15,488 nt of DNA from Salinivirga sp035268865 (GTDB taxonomy: Bacteria > Bacteroidota > Bacteroidia > Bacteroidales > Salinivirgaceae), in contig NZ_DATFKB010000035.1 in the NCBI RefSeq assembly GCF_035268865.1, positions 1 to 15,488 on the forward strand. The letters are read 5' to 3'. A program made the position numbers and the translations under genes. Of the stretch, positions 8,138 through 15,060 are shown one piece after another. A model generated the notes under the pieces. It was given only the letters and a program-made list of their open reading frames with translations. It had not been told where the DNA came from and did not search any database. How positions within the stretch are numbered: the stretch's first letter is position 1; the number at the start of each line of letters is the position of its first letter.

Positions 8138-8809
8138 ATGAAAAAAGTATATATCTATAAAAGTTTTGAACGTTTTTGGCACTGGTCCCAGGCCATGTTA
8201 ATTATTTTTCTCGCCATTACAGGCTTCGAAATACATGGCTCGCTGGATTTATTTGGTTTTGAGCTGGCGGTAAAGTATCATAATGTTGCTGCAATTGCTT
8301 TCATTATTCTGATTGTTTTCACCATTTTTTGGCACTTTACAACCGGTGAATGGAAACAGTATTTACCCACAACTAAAAATCTCCAGGCCCAAATACGTTA
8401 CTATATTACCGGAATATTTCAGAATGCACCGCACCCGACACGAAAAACTACCCTTAGCAAACTTAATCCACTACAAAGGCTGGTTTATCTGGGATTGAAG
8501 GTTTTTATAATTCCTTTGATGGTTGTTTCCGGATTGTTGTTTTTGTTTTACCGTTACCCGCAAAAGGGCGATATTGAATATATAAATGTGGACGGGCTTG
8601 AAAATATAGCTTATCTGCATACTTTTGGCGCCTTTCTGCTGCTGGCCTTTTTAGTTGTACACCTTTACCTTATTACTACAGGCCATACAGTAACATCGAA
8701 CTTAAAAGCAATGATTACAGGTTATGAAGAGCTCGAAGAGGAAGGTGAAGATATGGTCTCGGGCACAGAAACAGAAGCAAAAACTGAGGAAAATAATTCT
8801 AAATCATAA
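8138..8809 (+). CDS. Cytochrome b561-type quinol-linked membrane subunit
   Basis: A four-helix integral membrane di-heme b protein of the Ni-hydrogenase/PhsC-like cytochrome b family. It would exchange electrons between the quinone pool and the octaheme cytochrome encoded just upstream. Helices lie at about 17-36, 48-67, 114-137 and 157-181. Candidate heme ligands are H15 (FWHW), H48 (KYHN), H66 (FWHF), H161 (LHTFG) and H175 (VVHLYL). The C-terminal 30 residues are strongly acidic (EELEEEGED) and extend beyond the core fold. At 223 residues it fits the family. It starts 24 bases after the octaheme gene and ends 4 bases before the next ATG. Confidence 0.88.
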   Translation: MKKVYIYKSFERFWHWSQAMLIIFLAITGFEIHGSLDLFGFELAVKYHNVAAIAFIILIVFTIFWHFTTGEWKQYLPTTKNLQAQIRYYITGIFQNAPHPTRKTTLSKLNPLQRLVYLGLKVFIIPLMVVSGLLFLFYRYPQKGDIEYINVDGLENIAYLHTFGAFLLLAFLVVHLYLITTGHTVTSNLKAMITGYEELEEEGEDMVSGTETEAKTEENNSKS

Positions 8810-8813
8810 TACC

Positions 8814-9872
8814 ATGAAGAAACTATTCATATTCATACTGATTATTGCTGCTTTTGCGGCATGTCAGACCGAAAACAAATCAAAAGACAATAGTGCTGAA
8901 TCAGCTGACCGGTTCAGTATTGTGATGAGCTATCTGGAAAGTAACGGAAATTATATAAACAGTGCTTCCATACCATCAATTATAAGCGCAAAAAAGCTTT
9001 ATGGGCTTTTGGATCGCAATACACTGGTAATTGATATTCGCAAAGAGCCTCATTACCAGGATGGACATATTGCGGGAGCTGTAAATGTTAAATATAGCAA
9101 CCTGTTAAATTATTTTGAAAAGAATATTGACCCTGCTTCATTTGATGTGATAGCAATCGCATGTTATTCGGGCCAATCTGCCGGCTTTGCTACAAGCTTG
9201 TTGAGGCTTTTGGGCTACGACAATGTTTATTCGCTTAAATGGGGTATGAGTTCGTGGAAAAAGAAATTTGCTGACATGAAGTGGTCCAAAAAGACCAGTA
9301 ACAAATATTTGGATGCCATTACAACAGAAAGTAAACCAAAAGCTGAATTTGGAGAATATCCTAAAATTATGTCCGAAGACAGCATGGCTTACAATATAAT
9401 TCGTAAGAGAGCGCATAAAATGTTTAAAAATGGTTTTCGTCATTATGCAGTCAAGAATAATGTACTGTTTGAACAACCTGAATCATTTTATATAATCAAC
9501 TACTGGCCGGAAAAGTTTTATAAAAAAGGACATATTCCCGGAGCCATACAGTATACGCCAAAAAAATCATTAGACAGGGCGTCGTATCTTCAAACATTGC
9601 CCGTTGATAAACCTGTTGTTCCTTATTGTTTTACAGGCCAGCACAGTGCTTATGTTACCGCATATTTAGCATTGATAGGGTATGAGGCCAGGACACTGCT
9701 ATACGGTGCAAATGGCTTTATGCATGATATGTTGGTTAATGAAATTGGTCATGCCTTTACCGAAAAGCAGGTAATGGATTATCCAACAAGTAAAGACCAA
9801 TCGCAGACCAGGCCAAAAGCAAAGAAAGAAGAGAAATCAGAATCTACCGTCAGTGTTTCGGGTGGATGCTAA
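8814..9872 (+). CDS. Double-rhodanese lipoprotein with C-terminal SGGC tail
   Basis: A 352-residue exported lipoprotein. I chose the ATG at 8814, 4 bases after the cytochrome b stop, because it gives a perfect lipoprotein signal (MKKLFIFILIIAAFAAC, lipid Cys at 17); longer frames run back into the cytochrome gene. The first rhodanese domain (about 57-150) has DIRKEPHYQDGHIAGAVN and an active loop ACYSGQSAG (C117). The second (about 223-307) has GHIPGAIQY and loop YCFTGQHSA (C272), but an altered start (IINYWP instead of IDVR). Rhodaneses move sulfane sulfur via a Cys persulfide. After a Lys/Glu/Ser-rich linker (about 328-344) the protein ends TVSVSGGC, with a terminal Cys352. The same ending occurs on two later proteins of the operon. 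The sulfur-carrier role of the tail is inference. Confidence 0.9.
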   Translation: MKKLFIFILIIAAFAACQTENKSKDNSAESADRFSIVMSYLESNGNYINSASIPSIISAKKLYGLLDRNTLVIDIRKEPHYQDGHIAGAVNVKYSNLLNYFEKNIDPASFDVIAIACYSGQSAGFATSLLRLLGYDNVYSLKWGMSSWKKKFADMKWSKKTSNKYLDAITTESKPKAEFGEYPKIMSEDSMAYNIIRKRAHKMFKNGFRHYAVKNNVLFEQPESFYIINYWPEKFYKKGHIPGAIQYTPKKSLDRASYLQTLPVDKPVVPYCFTGQHSAYVTAYLALIGYEARTLLYGANGFMHDMLVNEIGHAFTEKQVMDYPTSKDQSQTRPKAKKEEKSESTVSVSGGC

Positions 9873-9884
9873 AATAAAACTAGT

Positions 9885-10403
9885 ATGAGTCAACAAGGAA
9901 AAAAATACATGAACCCATACCTGGCAGGAGTGTCCTTAGGATTGCTCCTGTTGGCCACTTTTTATATTGCGGGGCATGGTTTGGGCGCAAGTGGCGCTGT
10001 TAAGCAATTTACGGTTGCTGCAGTAGATGAGGTAGCGCCTGCACACACAGCAGATAATAGCTTTTATGCACCCTATGCCGGAGAAGATTACAGCATGTGG
10101 GATAACTGGATTGTTTTTATGTTTATGGGCATGGTGATCGGTGGTTTTATTTCAGGCGCTGTATCAGACAGGTTAGGATTTAAAATAGAGAAAGGACCAC
10201 GCATTGGCAACGCGACCAGGCTACTGTTTGCGCTAACCGGTGGAGTACTGTTCGGAATCGGATCGCAGCTTGCCAAAGGGTGCACCAGCGGTGCGGCATT
10301 GAGCGGTATGGCGGCCCTGTCGGCATCTGGTTTTATAGCCATGCTGGCCATTTTTGGAGTAGGCTTTATTGTATCAATATTTTTTAAACGTCTTTGGAAA
10401 TAA
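9885..10403 (+). CDS. YeeE/YedE-family sulfur transporter, first half
   Basis: An integral membrane protein of the YeeE/YedE family (TsuA thiosulfate transporter, SoxT and PmpAB relatives), present as a half-length, separately encoded unit of 172 residues. The conserved GHGLGASGA motif is at about 30-38. The cysteine motif LAKGCTSGAALSG (C133) is the family's sulfur-handling site and the only Cys in the protein. Helices lie at about 11-30, 74-92, 112-130 and 147-166. The second half is encoded 9 bases downstream, and the pair would assemble as one channel. It follows the rhodanese lipoprotein by 12 bases. The cargo is likely thiosulfate or a persulfide-type sulfur, inferred from the family and the neighbours. 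Confidence 0.87.
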   Translation: MSQQGKKYMNPYLAGVSLGLLLLATFYIAGHGLGASGAVKQFTVAAVDEVAPAHTADNSFYAPYAGEDYSMWDNWIVFMFMGMVIGGFISGAVSDRLGFKIEKGPRIGNATRLLFALTGGVLFGIGSQLAKGCTSGAALSGMAALSASGFIAMLAIFGVGFIVSIFFKRLWK

Positions 10404-10412
10404 ATTTATAAT

Positions 10413-11636
10413 ATGGGACCATTAATACCTTATGGAATTATAAACCCGGAATGGACAATGCCGATCATTTTTTTAATTGGTTTAGGCTTTGGAATGATTC
10501 TGGAACAGGCAGGTTTCTCATCGTCGCGAAAACTTGTTGGTACATTCTTCGGATACGACTTTGTTGTGCTGAAAGTATTCTTTACAGCGGCCATTACAGC
10601 GATCATTGGTATCATTTTTATGGACTTTTTCGGTTTATTAGATACTTCAGTGATTTTTGTACATTCCAATTTTTTAAACAGCACGCTTGTTGGTGGAGCA
10701 ATTATGGGGGTTGGCTTTTTGCTGGGTGGATTTTGCCCGGGCACCAGTGTAGCTGCAGGATCAATCGGTAAAGTTGATGCGCTTGTTTTTATTGGAGGTC
10801 TTTTTATTGGTGTGTTTATTTTTGGCGAGTTTTACGGAACTTTTGATGGGCTGTTTTCAGGCCACTATTTTGATCGCGAAAAAATATATACCCTGATCGG
10901 ATTGGACAAAGGCACATTTGTATTCTGGCTAATTATTATCGCACTTTTTGCTTTTGCCATTGCAGGTTTCCTTGAAAGTAAAGTAAGCAACGAAGCATTA
11001 AAACCGGCCGATGTAAAATACGAGGGCTATGGACTGGAAGTACTTTTATTGTTTGCCATTGCTGTTACCATTGCTTTTATGCCCGGTAAGTCGGTAAATA
11101 CTTTTAATGAACTTGATGAAAGCAAGGTGTATCAAAAGAGTCTTAACGATGCCCACAGAGTAAGTAGCGAAGAGCTTGCGTTTAATATTTTGCACGAAGT
11201 TGATGATATAAACATCATTGATGTACGCAGCGAAGCAGATTTTAACCAGTTTCATTTACCCGGGGCCATAAATATTCCTTATCCCGAAATTACTAAAGCT
11301 CAATTTGCAGAAACTTTTAACAATATAATGGGTAAAAACATCCTGGTGTCGAATGGCGGGGTAACGGCAGAAAAGGCATGGCTCATCGTCACCAGAATGG
11401 GCTTTCAGCATAACTATGTGCTCAATGGAGGTTTAAATAAGTTCATTAACGATATTTTTTATGCGCCAAAGCCCGACCCTGATGTAATTAAGATGGAAAT
11501 TCACCATCAGTACCGATTCCGTCAAAGAGCGGCTAAAGTATTTAAAGAAGGCGAAGCTAAAAAGATCGTTTCTGATAAAAAAGTTGAGGTACCCCAGAAA
11601 AAGCAACAACCAGTGCAGATCAGCGGTGGGTGCTGA
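10413..11636 (+). CDS. YeeE/YedE second half fused to a Cys-less rhodanese domain with SGGC tail
   Basis: A 407-residue fusion. Residues 1-225 are a YeeE/YedE membrane half with about six helices and the motif GGFCPGTSVAA (C108). The motif usually written GFC near the N-terminus reads EQAGFSSSRK, so that Cys is absent. Residues about 250-348 form a rhodanese domain with IIDVRSEADFNQFHLPGAINIPY and a C-terminal VLNGGLNKF segment. Its catalytic loop reads ILVSNGGVTAEKA (about 310-322) and has no cysteine, so it cannot form a loop persulfide. After a Lys/Gln/Pro-rich linker the chain ends PVQISGGC. The only two cysteines are C108 and the terminal C407. The soluble part is probably periplasmic, next to the channel mouth, but topology is inferred. 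Gene spacing is 9 bases upstream and 29 downstream. Confidence 0.88.
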   Translation: MGPLIPYGIINPEWTMPIIFLIGLGFGMILEQAGFSSSRKLVGTFFGYDFVVLKVFFTAAITAIIGIIFMDFFGLLDTSVIFVHSNFLNSTLVGGAIMGVGFLLGGFCPGTSVAAGSIGKVDALVFIGGLFIGVFIFGEFYGTFDGLFSGHYFDREKIYTLIGLDKGTFVFWLIIIALFAFAIAGFLESKVSNEALKPADVKYEGYGLEVLLLFAIAVTIAFMPGKSVNTFNELDESKVYQKSLNDAHRVSSEELAFNILHEVDDINIIDVRSEADFNQFHLPGAINIPYPEITKAQFAETFNNIMGKNILVSNGGVTAEKAWLIVTRMGFQHNYVLNGGLNKFINDIFYAPKPDPDVIKMEIHHQYRFRQRAAKVFKEGEAKKIVSDKKVEVPQKKQQPVQISGGC

Positions 11637-11665
11637 TATTATGTTTATAAAAAAATATGTAAATT

Positions 11666-12253
11666 ATGAATAGTCTAAGAAGTACCAGCCTTGTAATATT
11701 TGCACTCATCATATTAGGTGCAATTATACGCAGCCTGATTCCTGCTGATTATGATGTCACAGCAGAAGAGACTGTAAGTCACGACGCTAAAAAGGCAGCG
11801 ATGAGTTACCTTGCATTTTACAAAAAGTATAATAGCAAACAAATAAACCAATATCAAATCATTGATATTCGCGATAAATATGCTTTTGATAAAGATCATA
11901 TTCCCGGGGCTGTCAATATTCCTTATGCAGAACTGTTAAAAAAATCGGGCCTTTCGCAAATAAATAAAAAACCAGTGTTGGTATATGGCCAACAAGAAGC
12001 AACAAGCGCTGCAGCTAAGCTGATGTTGTTTCAACTTGGGTTTGAAAATGTAAATTATTTGCCCGGGAATTTTCAAACAATAAAGCAATTTGTACTTGAG
12101 GAATTTGATCCGGTTCACAGTTTTTACAGTGCCGAAAAGAAGCAATACAATTATCAAAACTATATTCGCACCAATCAGCAAGCGGCTGGGCAGGCACCAC
12201 AAAAACAAACAGATACTCCCACGGAAACAATTAATGTATCGGGTGGATGCTAA
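11666..12253 (+). CDS. Membrane-anchored Cys-less rhodanese-like protein with SGGC tail
   Basis: A 195-residue protein with one N-terminal membrane anchor (about 8-24). A single rhodanese domain follows (about 45-145): IIDIRDKYAFDKDHIPGAVNIPY, then the loop VLVYGQQEATSAAAK, in which the catalytic Cys is replaced by Gly. The C-terminal linker is Gln/Thr/Pro-rich (about 168-188) and the chain ends TINVSGGC. The terminal Cys195 is the only cysteine in the protein. The layout suggests a periplasmic docking or scaffold domain that presents one thiol on a flexible arm. It is the last gene of the operon, 29 bases after the YeeE-rhodanese fusion, and converges on the flippase gene with a 28-base gap. 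The rhodanese fold is clear; the carrier role is inference. Confidence 0.88.
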   Translation: MNSLRSTSLVIFALIILGAIIRSLIPADYDVTAEETVSHDAKKAAMSYLAFYKKYNSKQINQYQIIDIRDKYAFDKDHIPGAVNIPYAELLKKSGLSQINKKPVLVYGQQEATSAAAKLMLFQLGFENVNYLPGNFQTIKQFVLEEFDPVHSFYSAEKKQYNYQNYIRTNQQAAGQAPQKQTDTPTETINVSGGC

Positions 12254-12281
12254 ACTGAGGCGCTTTTTCGGAGAATTATTT

Positions 12282-13589
12282 TCAGATATGATAATTTGTA
12301 TTGGGATTAGTTGCTATGCGCAGCAGGTAGAAATATAGGAATACATTAAAACCAATACTTACCAGGCTAAACAGCCCGACGGTAATTAAAACATGATCGA
12401 ACCATAATATTCCGGCACCCAATGCCAGCATGCGACCTATAAGAAGTGCAAGTTGGTATAGTGTGCCGGCTTTTTGTTTGTTGAGCATCGTCAGCAAGCT
12501 TGTAGCCGGGTTATTAATAAAACTGATAAAGTAAAAGGGCACGAGTACCTGGGTCATAAAACCTGTGGACATATAATCATCTGAAAGGACCAAATCGAAC
12601 AGCCAGGGGGCTGTAAAGAGTAAAAATGCAAAGGGTATAAGCCCTATTCGGAACATATTGCGGTACATCTTTTTAACAAATGCCTTTAAATCGCGCCCGC
12701 CATGCATTATATCCGATGTTTCGCGATAAAAAACCTGACCTACAGAGTTGGCCACCATGCCCATTGGGGTATTCACAATTTTATTAGACATACCAAAATC
12801 ACCCGAAGCCCCGGCACCAAAAAAGCGCGTAAGCATGAATACCGGTAACTGGCTGGAGAGGTTATTCAAAAAACTAATAAGAGTATCGTACAGCGGCATG
12901 TCTTTATAGCGGCGGGCTAACCGGCCAATATCGCCCCTGGCATATACAAAGCAGGCAGGGTCGTTTTTCATTGTATAAAAAATCAGCAATGCTGCACTTA
13001 TAACCTGTGCAATGATAAGTCCGTAAAGCAATCCGTCTGCAGTAAAACCTAAAAAACCAAACAGGCTTTGTGTTACAACTAAAACCACACCTTTCGAAAT
13101 ACGGCCATAAGTTATTTGGCGATATTTTTTCAGCCGGTTTAAATAAAACATGAAAGTTTCAAAAAGCCCCAACAAAAAGGTGCTGATGGGCACAAAATAA
13201 AGCCAATCGGCCAGGTTTGGGTTTTCGATCAGTTTGCTTACAGCGGGGTGTATGGCCAATATGATGAGGAAAAGTAAAACGGATACACCAAGGCTGATAA
13301 AAGTGTTAAATGCCAACAGCGCCCTTGCGTCAGACTCTTTTTTAGGAAGCAGCAGGGCATAATGGTATTGCAGGTTGGAAATGATTTTGGTGAGTAAAAT
13401 TATGCTGGAATAAATGAAATAGACGTCGAAAATTATTTTTGGATATATGCGTGTAAGCAAGGGGAAAATGAGAATGGGCAAAGCCTGACCGATTGCTGTA
13501 CCACTAAACAGGCTGCCAACATTGCGCCAGAATGGATCCTGTAATGCTTTTCTGATTTTTTTCCTGAAGTGTTGCACCATTGCACGCAT
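12282..13589 (-). CDS. Polysaccharide (O-antigen type) flippase, MOP superfamily
   Basis: A multi-pass inner-membrane protein of the Wzx/PST polysaccharide-flippase type, expected to move lipid-linked oligosaccharide across the membrane. Hydrophobic helices are spread along the whole protein. The N-terminal core FWRNVGSLFSGTAIGQALPILIFPLLTRIY is typical of the family, as is the later GASGDFGMSNKIVNTPMGMVANSVGQVFYRETSD region. I place the start at the Met at 13589 (MRAMVQHFRKK); Met at 13580 is also possible. An extension to 13631 would add a Cys/Ile/Arg-rich lead that looks non-coding. It is separated from the sulfur operon by 28 bases in convergent orientation, with no clear hairpin. No glycosyltransferases are visible beside it. 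Confidence 0.88.
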   Translation of the reverse strand: MRAMVQHFRKKIRKALQDPFWRNVGSLFSGTAIGQALPILIFPLLTRIYPKIIFDVYFIYSSIILLTKIISNLQYHYALLLPKKESDARALLAFNTFISLGVSVLLFLIILAIHPAVSKLIENPNLADWLYFVPISTFLLGLFETFMFYLNRLKKYRQITYGRISKGVVLVVTQSLFGFLGFTADGLLYGLIIAQVISAALLIFYTMKNDPACFVYARGDIGRLARRYKDMPLYDTLISFLNNLSSQLPVFMLTRFFGAGASGDFGMSNKIVNTPMGMVANSVGQVFYRETSDIMHGGRDLKAFVKKMYRNMFRIGLIPFAFLLFTAPWLFDLVLSDDYMSTGFMTQVLVPFYFISFINNPATSLLTMLNKQKAGTLYQLALLIGRMLALGAGILWFDHVLITVGLFSLVSIGFNVFLYFYLLRIATNPNTNYHI

Positions 13590-13778
13590 TTTGACGAAAA
13601 TACGCAAAATTTGTCGAATCCCGCAAATCAAACCAATGCTATTGCATGGCTGTTAACGCTTCCTGACAACATTTACTCCCGCCAGCCCTTTTGCATCGCT
13701 TAGTGTTCGACATTTCGGTAATTTACTGTATCTCAGCAAGGGTTCAAGTTAAGGGAATAACATATTTTTTCAGAGCCA

Positions 13779-13808
13779 TTGACTTTACAGCAAACTTTGT
13801 TACATTTG
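13779..13808 (+). promoter_or_regulatory. Bacteroidota-type promoter reading into the cassette-like gene
   Basis: TTG (13779-13781), 19 bases, then TACATTTG (13801-13808) matches the -33 TTG / -7 TAnnTTTG promoter of Bacteroidota with correct spacing. Transcription would begin just before the CGTTAGCG repeat and run through the hairpin element into the small membrane protein gene. Confidence 0.6.
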
Positions 13809-13817
13809 GATAATAGT

Positions 13818-13943
13818 CGTTAGCGTTTTATTGCACGTTTAGTAAAAACAGATAACCGAACACCAAATGTTCGCTTATCTCCGGGAAATGGAATGCTAAA
13901 TGCAATAATTGCGTGGATATAGTCAATAGCCAAACGTTGGGGC
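13818..13943 (+). repeat. Structured hairpin element, attC-like
   Basis: It begins with CGTTAGCG (13818-13825). An outer stem pairs ttattgca (13828-13835) with tgcaataa (13901-13908). An inner stem pairs agataaccgaaca (13850-13862) with tgttcgcttatct (13868-13880), with one mismatch in 13. It closes near CGTTGGGGC (13935-13943). The folded layout with a GTT-type end resembles an integron attC site, but a strict GTTRRRY core is not present, so this is a resemblance only. Confidence 0.4.
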
Positions 13944-13960
13944 TAATTTGAAAAAACGAA

Positions 13961-14395
13961 ATGACAGGAATACTTAAATTTCTTACCGTAGGACTTTGGA
14001 TAGTGATCCTGACAGTTTGGATTGGTGTTCTTTGGGTTGGTATTCCAGTAGACGTTTCGGACGATGTCACACGTGGAATTGTCGAATCGGCAACTGAACA
14101 TATGAAGGACGCTACAACAACTAGAAGAATAAACACGACTCTAGCGTTGATACCAGCATTGATAATTTTCGGACTTGTGATTTATGGAATTCGGAAAATG
14201 AACAATCGACTCTTCTATATCGGAATGACACTCACAATAATTCCACTTCTGACCATTGGAATACTTGGATTAACTCAAGAATCAGAAATGCCATACAAGA
14301 ACATTATAATAACAGTCATTGCGGTTCCATTGACATTTGGACTTGTAAAAGGACTGAAAGAAATATTTAGCGGACAGAAAATGGAACTGAAGTAG
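13961..14395 (+). CDS. Small four-helix membrane protein of unknown function
   Basis: A 144-residue protein that I do not recognise. Four hydrophobic helices lie at about 6-29, 58-77, 84-104 and 113-131. Between the first two is a polar, charged segment (about 31-57, DVSDDVTRG then TEHMKDATTTRR). The terminal segment is basic. It has no enzyme motif. It sits alone between two hairpin elements, with its own promoter upstream and a decayed group II intron after it. This setting is more like a mobile gene cassette than a chromosomal operon. The ATG at 13961 follows an A-rich leader. It is a real gene judging by its full-length frame and membrane-protein pattern. Confidence 0.7.
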   Translation: MTGILKFLTVGLWIVILTVWIGVLWVGIPVDVSDDVTRGIVESATEHMKDATTTRRINTTLALIPALIIFGLVIYGIRKMNNRLFYIGMTLTIIPLLTIGILGLTQESEMPYKNIIITVIAVPLTFGLVKGLKEIFSGQKMELK

Positions 14396-14413
14396 AATAA
14401 AAAAACTAGCTAT

Positions 14414-14525
14414 AACAACGCATATGGCTTATGGCGGGTGAACGGCTATCAGCAAGGTTTTCGCTCCGTAGCAAGCTTTGGTTTCGGTGGACAATAAAGT
14501 GCTTAGAAACCCTGCACTACGCATA
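14414..14525 (+). repeat. Left part of a palindromic, attC-like element cut by the intron
   Basis: It starts AACAACG-catatggcttatggcg (14414-14436), continues through a GC-richer structured stretch, and includes GGTTTC (14480-14485) pairing with GAAACC (14506-14511). The closing arm begins CGCATA (14520-14525) and breaks off where intron-like sequence starts. Beyond the intron, TAAGC (15167-15171) and CGTTAGCG (15176-15183) look like the missing rest of that arm. This is a pattern reading with moderate support. Confidence 0.4.
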
Positions 14526-14565
14526 GTGCACCAAGAAGCGACACATCGGCGTAAAACAGTGTTGC

Positions 14566-14586
14566 CCCGCAAGAGCGGGACAGGCT
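14566..14586. repeat. Small hairpin and inverted-repeat arm within the intron remnant
   Basis: CCCGC (14566-14570) pairs with GCGGG (14575-14579). The overlapping 11-mer cgggacaggct (14576-14586) is the exact reverse complement of agcctgtcccg at 15061-15071. The two copies lie on opposite sides of the maturase remnant and look like a dispersed short palindromic repeat family. Confidence 0.55.
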
Positions 14587-14642
14587 ATGCTTTAGTTGAG
14601 ATGGAGGAGTCTGACAAGGTCGGATGACCCACCAGAGTCATT

Positions 14643-15005
14643 TTGCAGGAAAGGGCTCTAAACCGCCTAAAGGTGATTTGGTTAATAGCCATTGTACTGA
14701 ACGATTCAAAGAATCTGCACCACAGTGCAGCAGGTAAAAAGAATAGCAAAACCTGCAACAGCATCGTAGGAGTTGCCCAGAAAATGAATCCATCAATACG
14801 GGGTTGGGTCAACTATTACAGACACTTTAATATTTGGAAACTCCACAAAGTCTTCCGATTGCTGCATAAACGCCTGGTGCGATGGGCACGTAGAAAGTAC
14901 AAACGCTACAAGAATAGTCTTCGCAAAGCCTACAAATGGCTGAAGACAGTAAGGAAACAAATTCCGTACTTATTCTATCATTGGGAATTAGGATTTTCTA
15001 TTTAA
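14643..15005 (+). pseudogene. Group II intron reverse transcriptase/maturase, 3' remnant
   Basis: From about residue 38 on (base 14754), the 120-codon frame matches the C-terminal maturase (domain X, GIIM) region of group II intron reverse transcriptases. Visible pieces are MNPSIRGWVNYYRHF, LVRWARRKYKR, KAYKWLKTVRK and YLFYHWELG at the stop. An intact protein has about 400-600 residues; the whole reverse transcriptase palm with its YADD box is missing. The first 37 codons (MQERALNRLK onward) have no family likeness and probably translate intron RNA sequence joined by a deletion. No HNH endonuclease domain follows. The fragment is very basic, as expected for an RNA-binding maturase, but should not be functional. 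Confidence 0.85.
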
Positions 15006-15033
15006 CTTGTTGCAGATTTATGTATGACAAGAG

Positions 15034-15049
15034 TCCGCCAGCTGGCGGA
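15034..15049. repeat. Perfect 16-base palindrome TCCGCCAGCTGGCGGA
   Basis: An exactly self-complementary 16-mer, GC-rich within AT-rich surroundings. It sits where the 5' strand of intron domain V would be expected. It is probably a member of a dispersed palindromic repeat family. Confidence 0.7.
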
Positions 15050-15060
15050 GAAACTATCAC

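Larger units (their letters stand above)
13632..13960. other. Intergenic region with promoter and hairpin element
   Basis: About 330 bases between the flippase gene and the small membrane protein gene. It holds a good forward promoter (13779-13808), a cassette-type repeat CGTTAGCG (13818-13825) and a two-tier hairpin (13828-13908). I see no open frame with coding character in the first 140 bases, and no exact TAnnTTTG box for the flippase on the minus strand. Confidence 0.5.

Noticed and set aside
8724..8813. A longer N-terminus for the rhodanese lipoprotein, starting inside the cytochrome b gene
   Set aside because: The extension is Lys/Arg-rich out-of-frame translation of the cytochrome's acidic tail. 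The ATG at 8814 gives a clean lipoprotein signal peptide and normal 4-base spacing.
8814..12253. A true SoxYZ carrier in the operon
   Set aside because: The tail ends in GGC, not GGCGG, and the domains are rhodanese folds, not SoxY or SoxZ. The likeness is only in the idea of a C-terminal Cys arm.
12254..12281. A terminator between the sulfur operon and the flippase gene
   Set aside because: The 28-base gap has a T run but no convincing stem.
12090..12338. An 82-codon frame spanning the convergent gap
   Set aside because: It reads out of frame through the rhodanese tail and into the antisense of the flippase, with no protein-like features.
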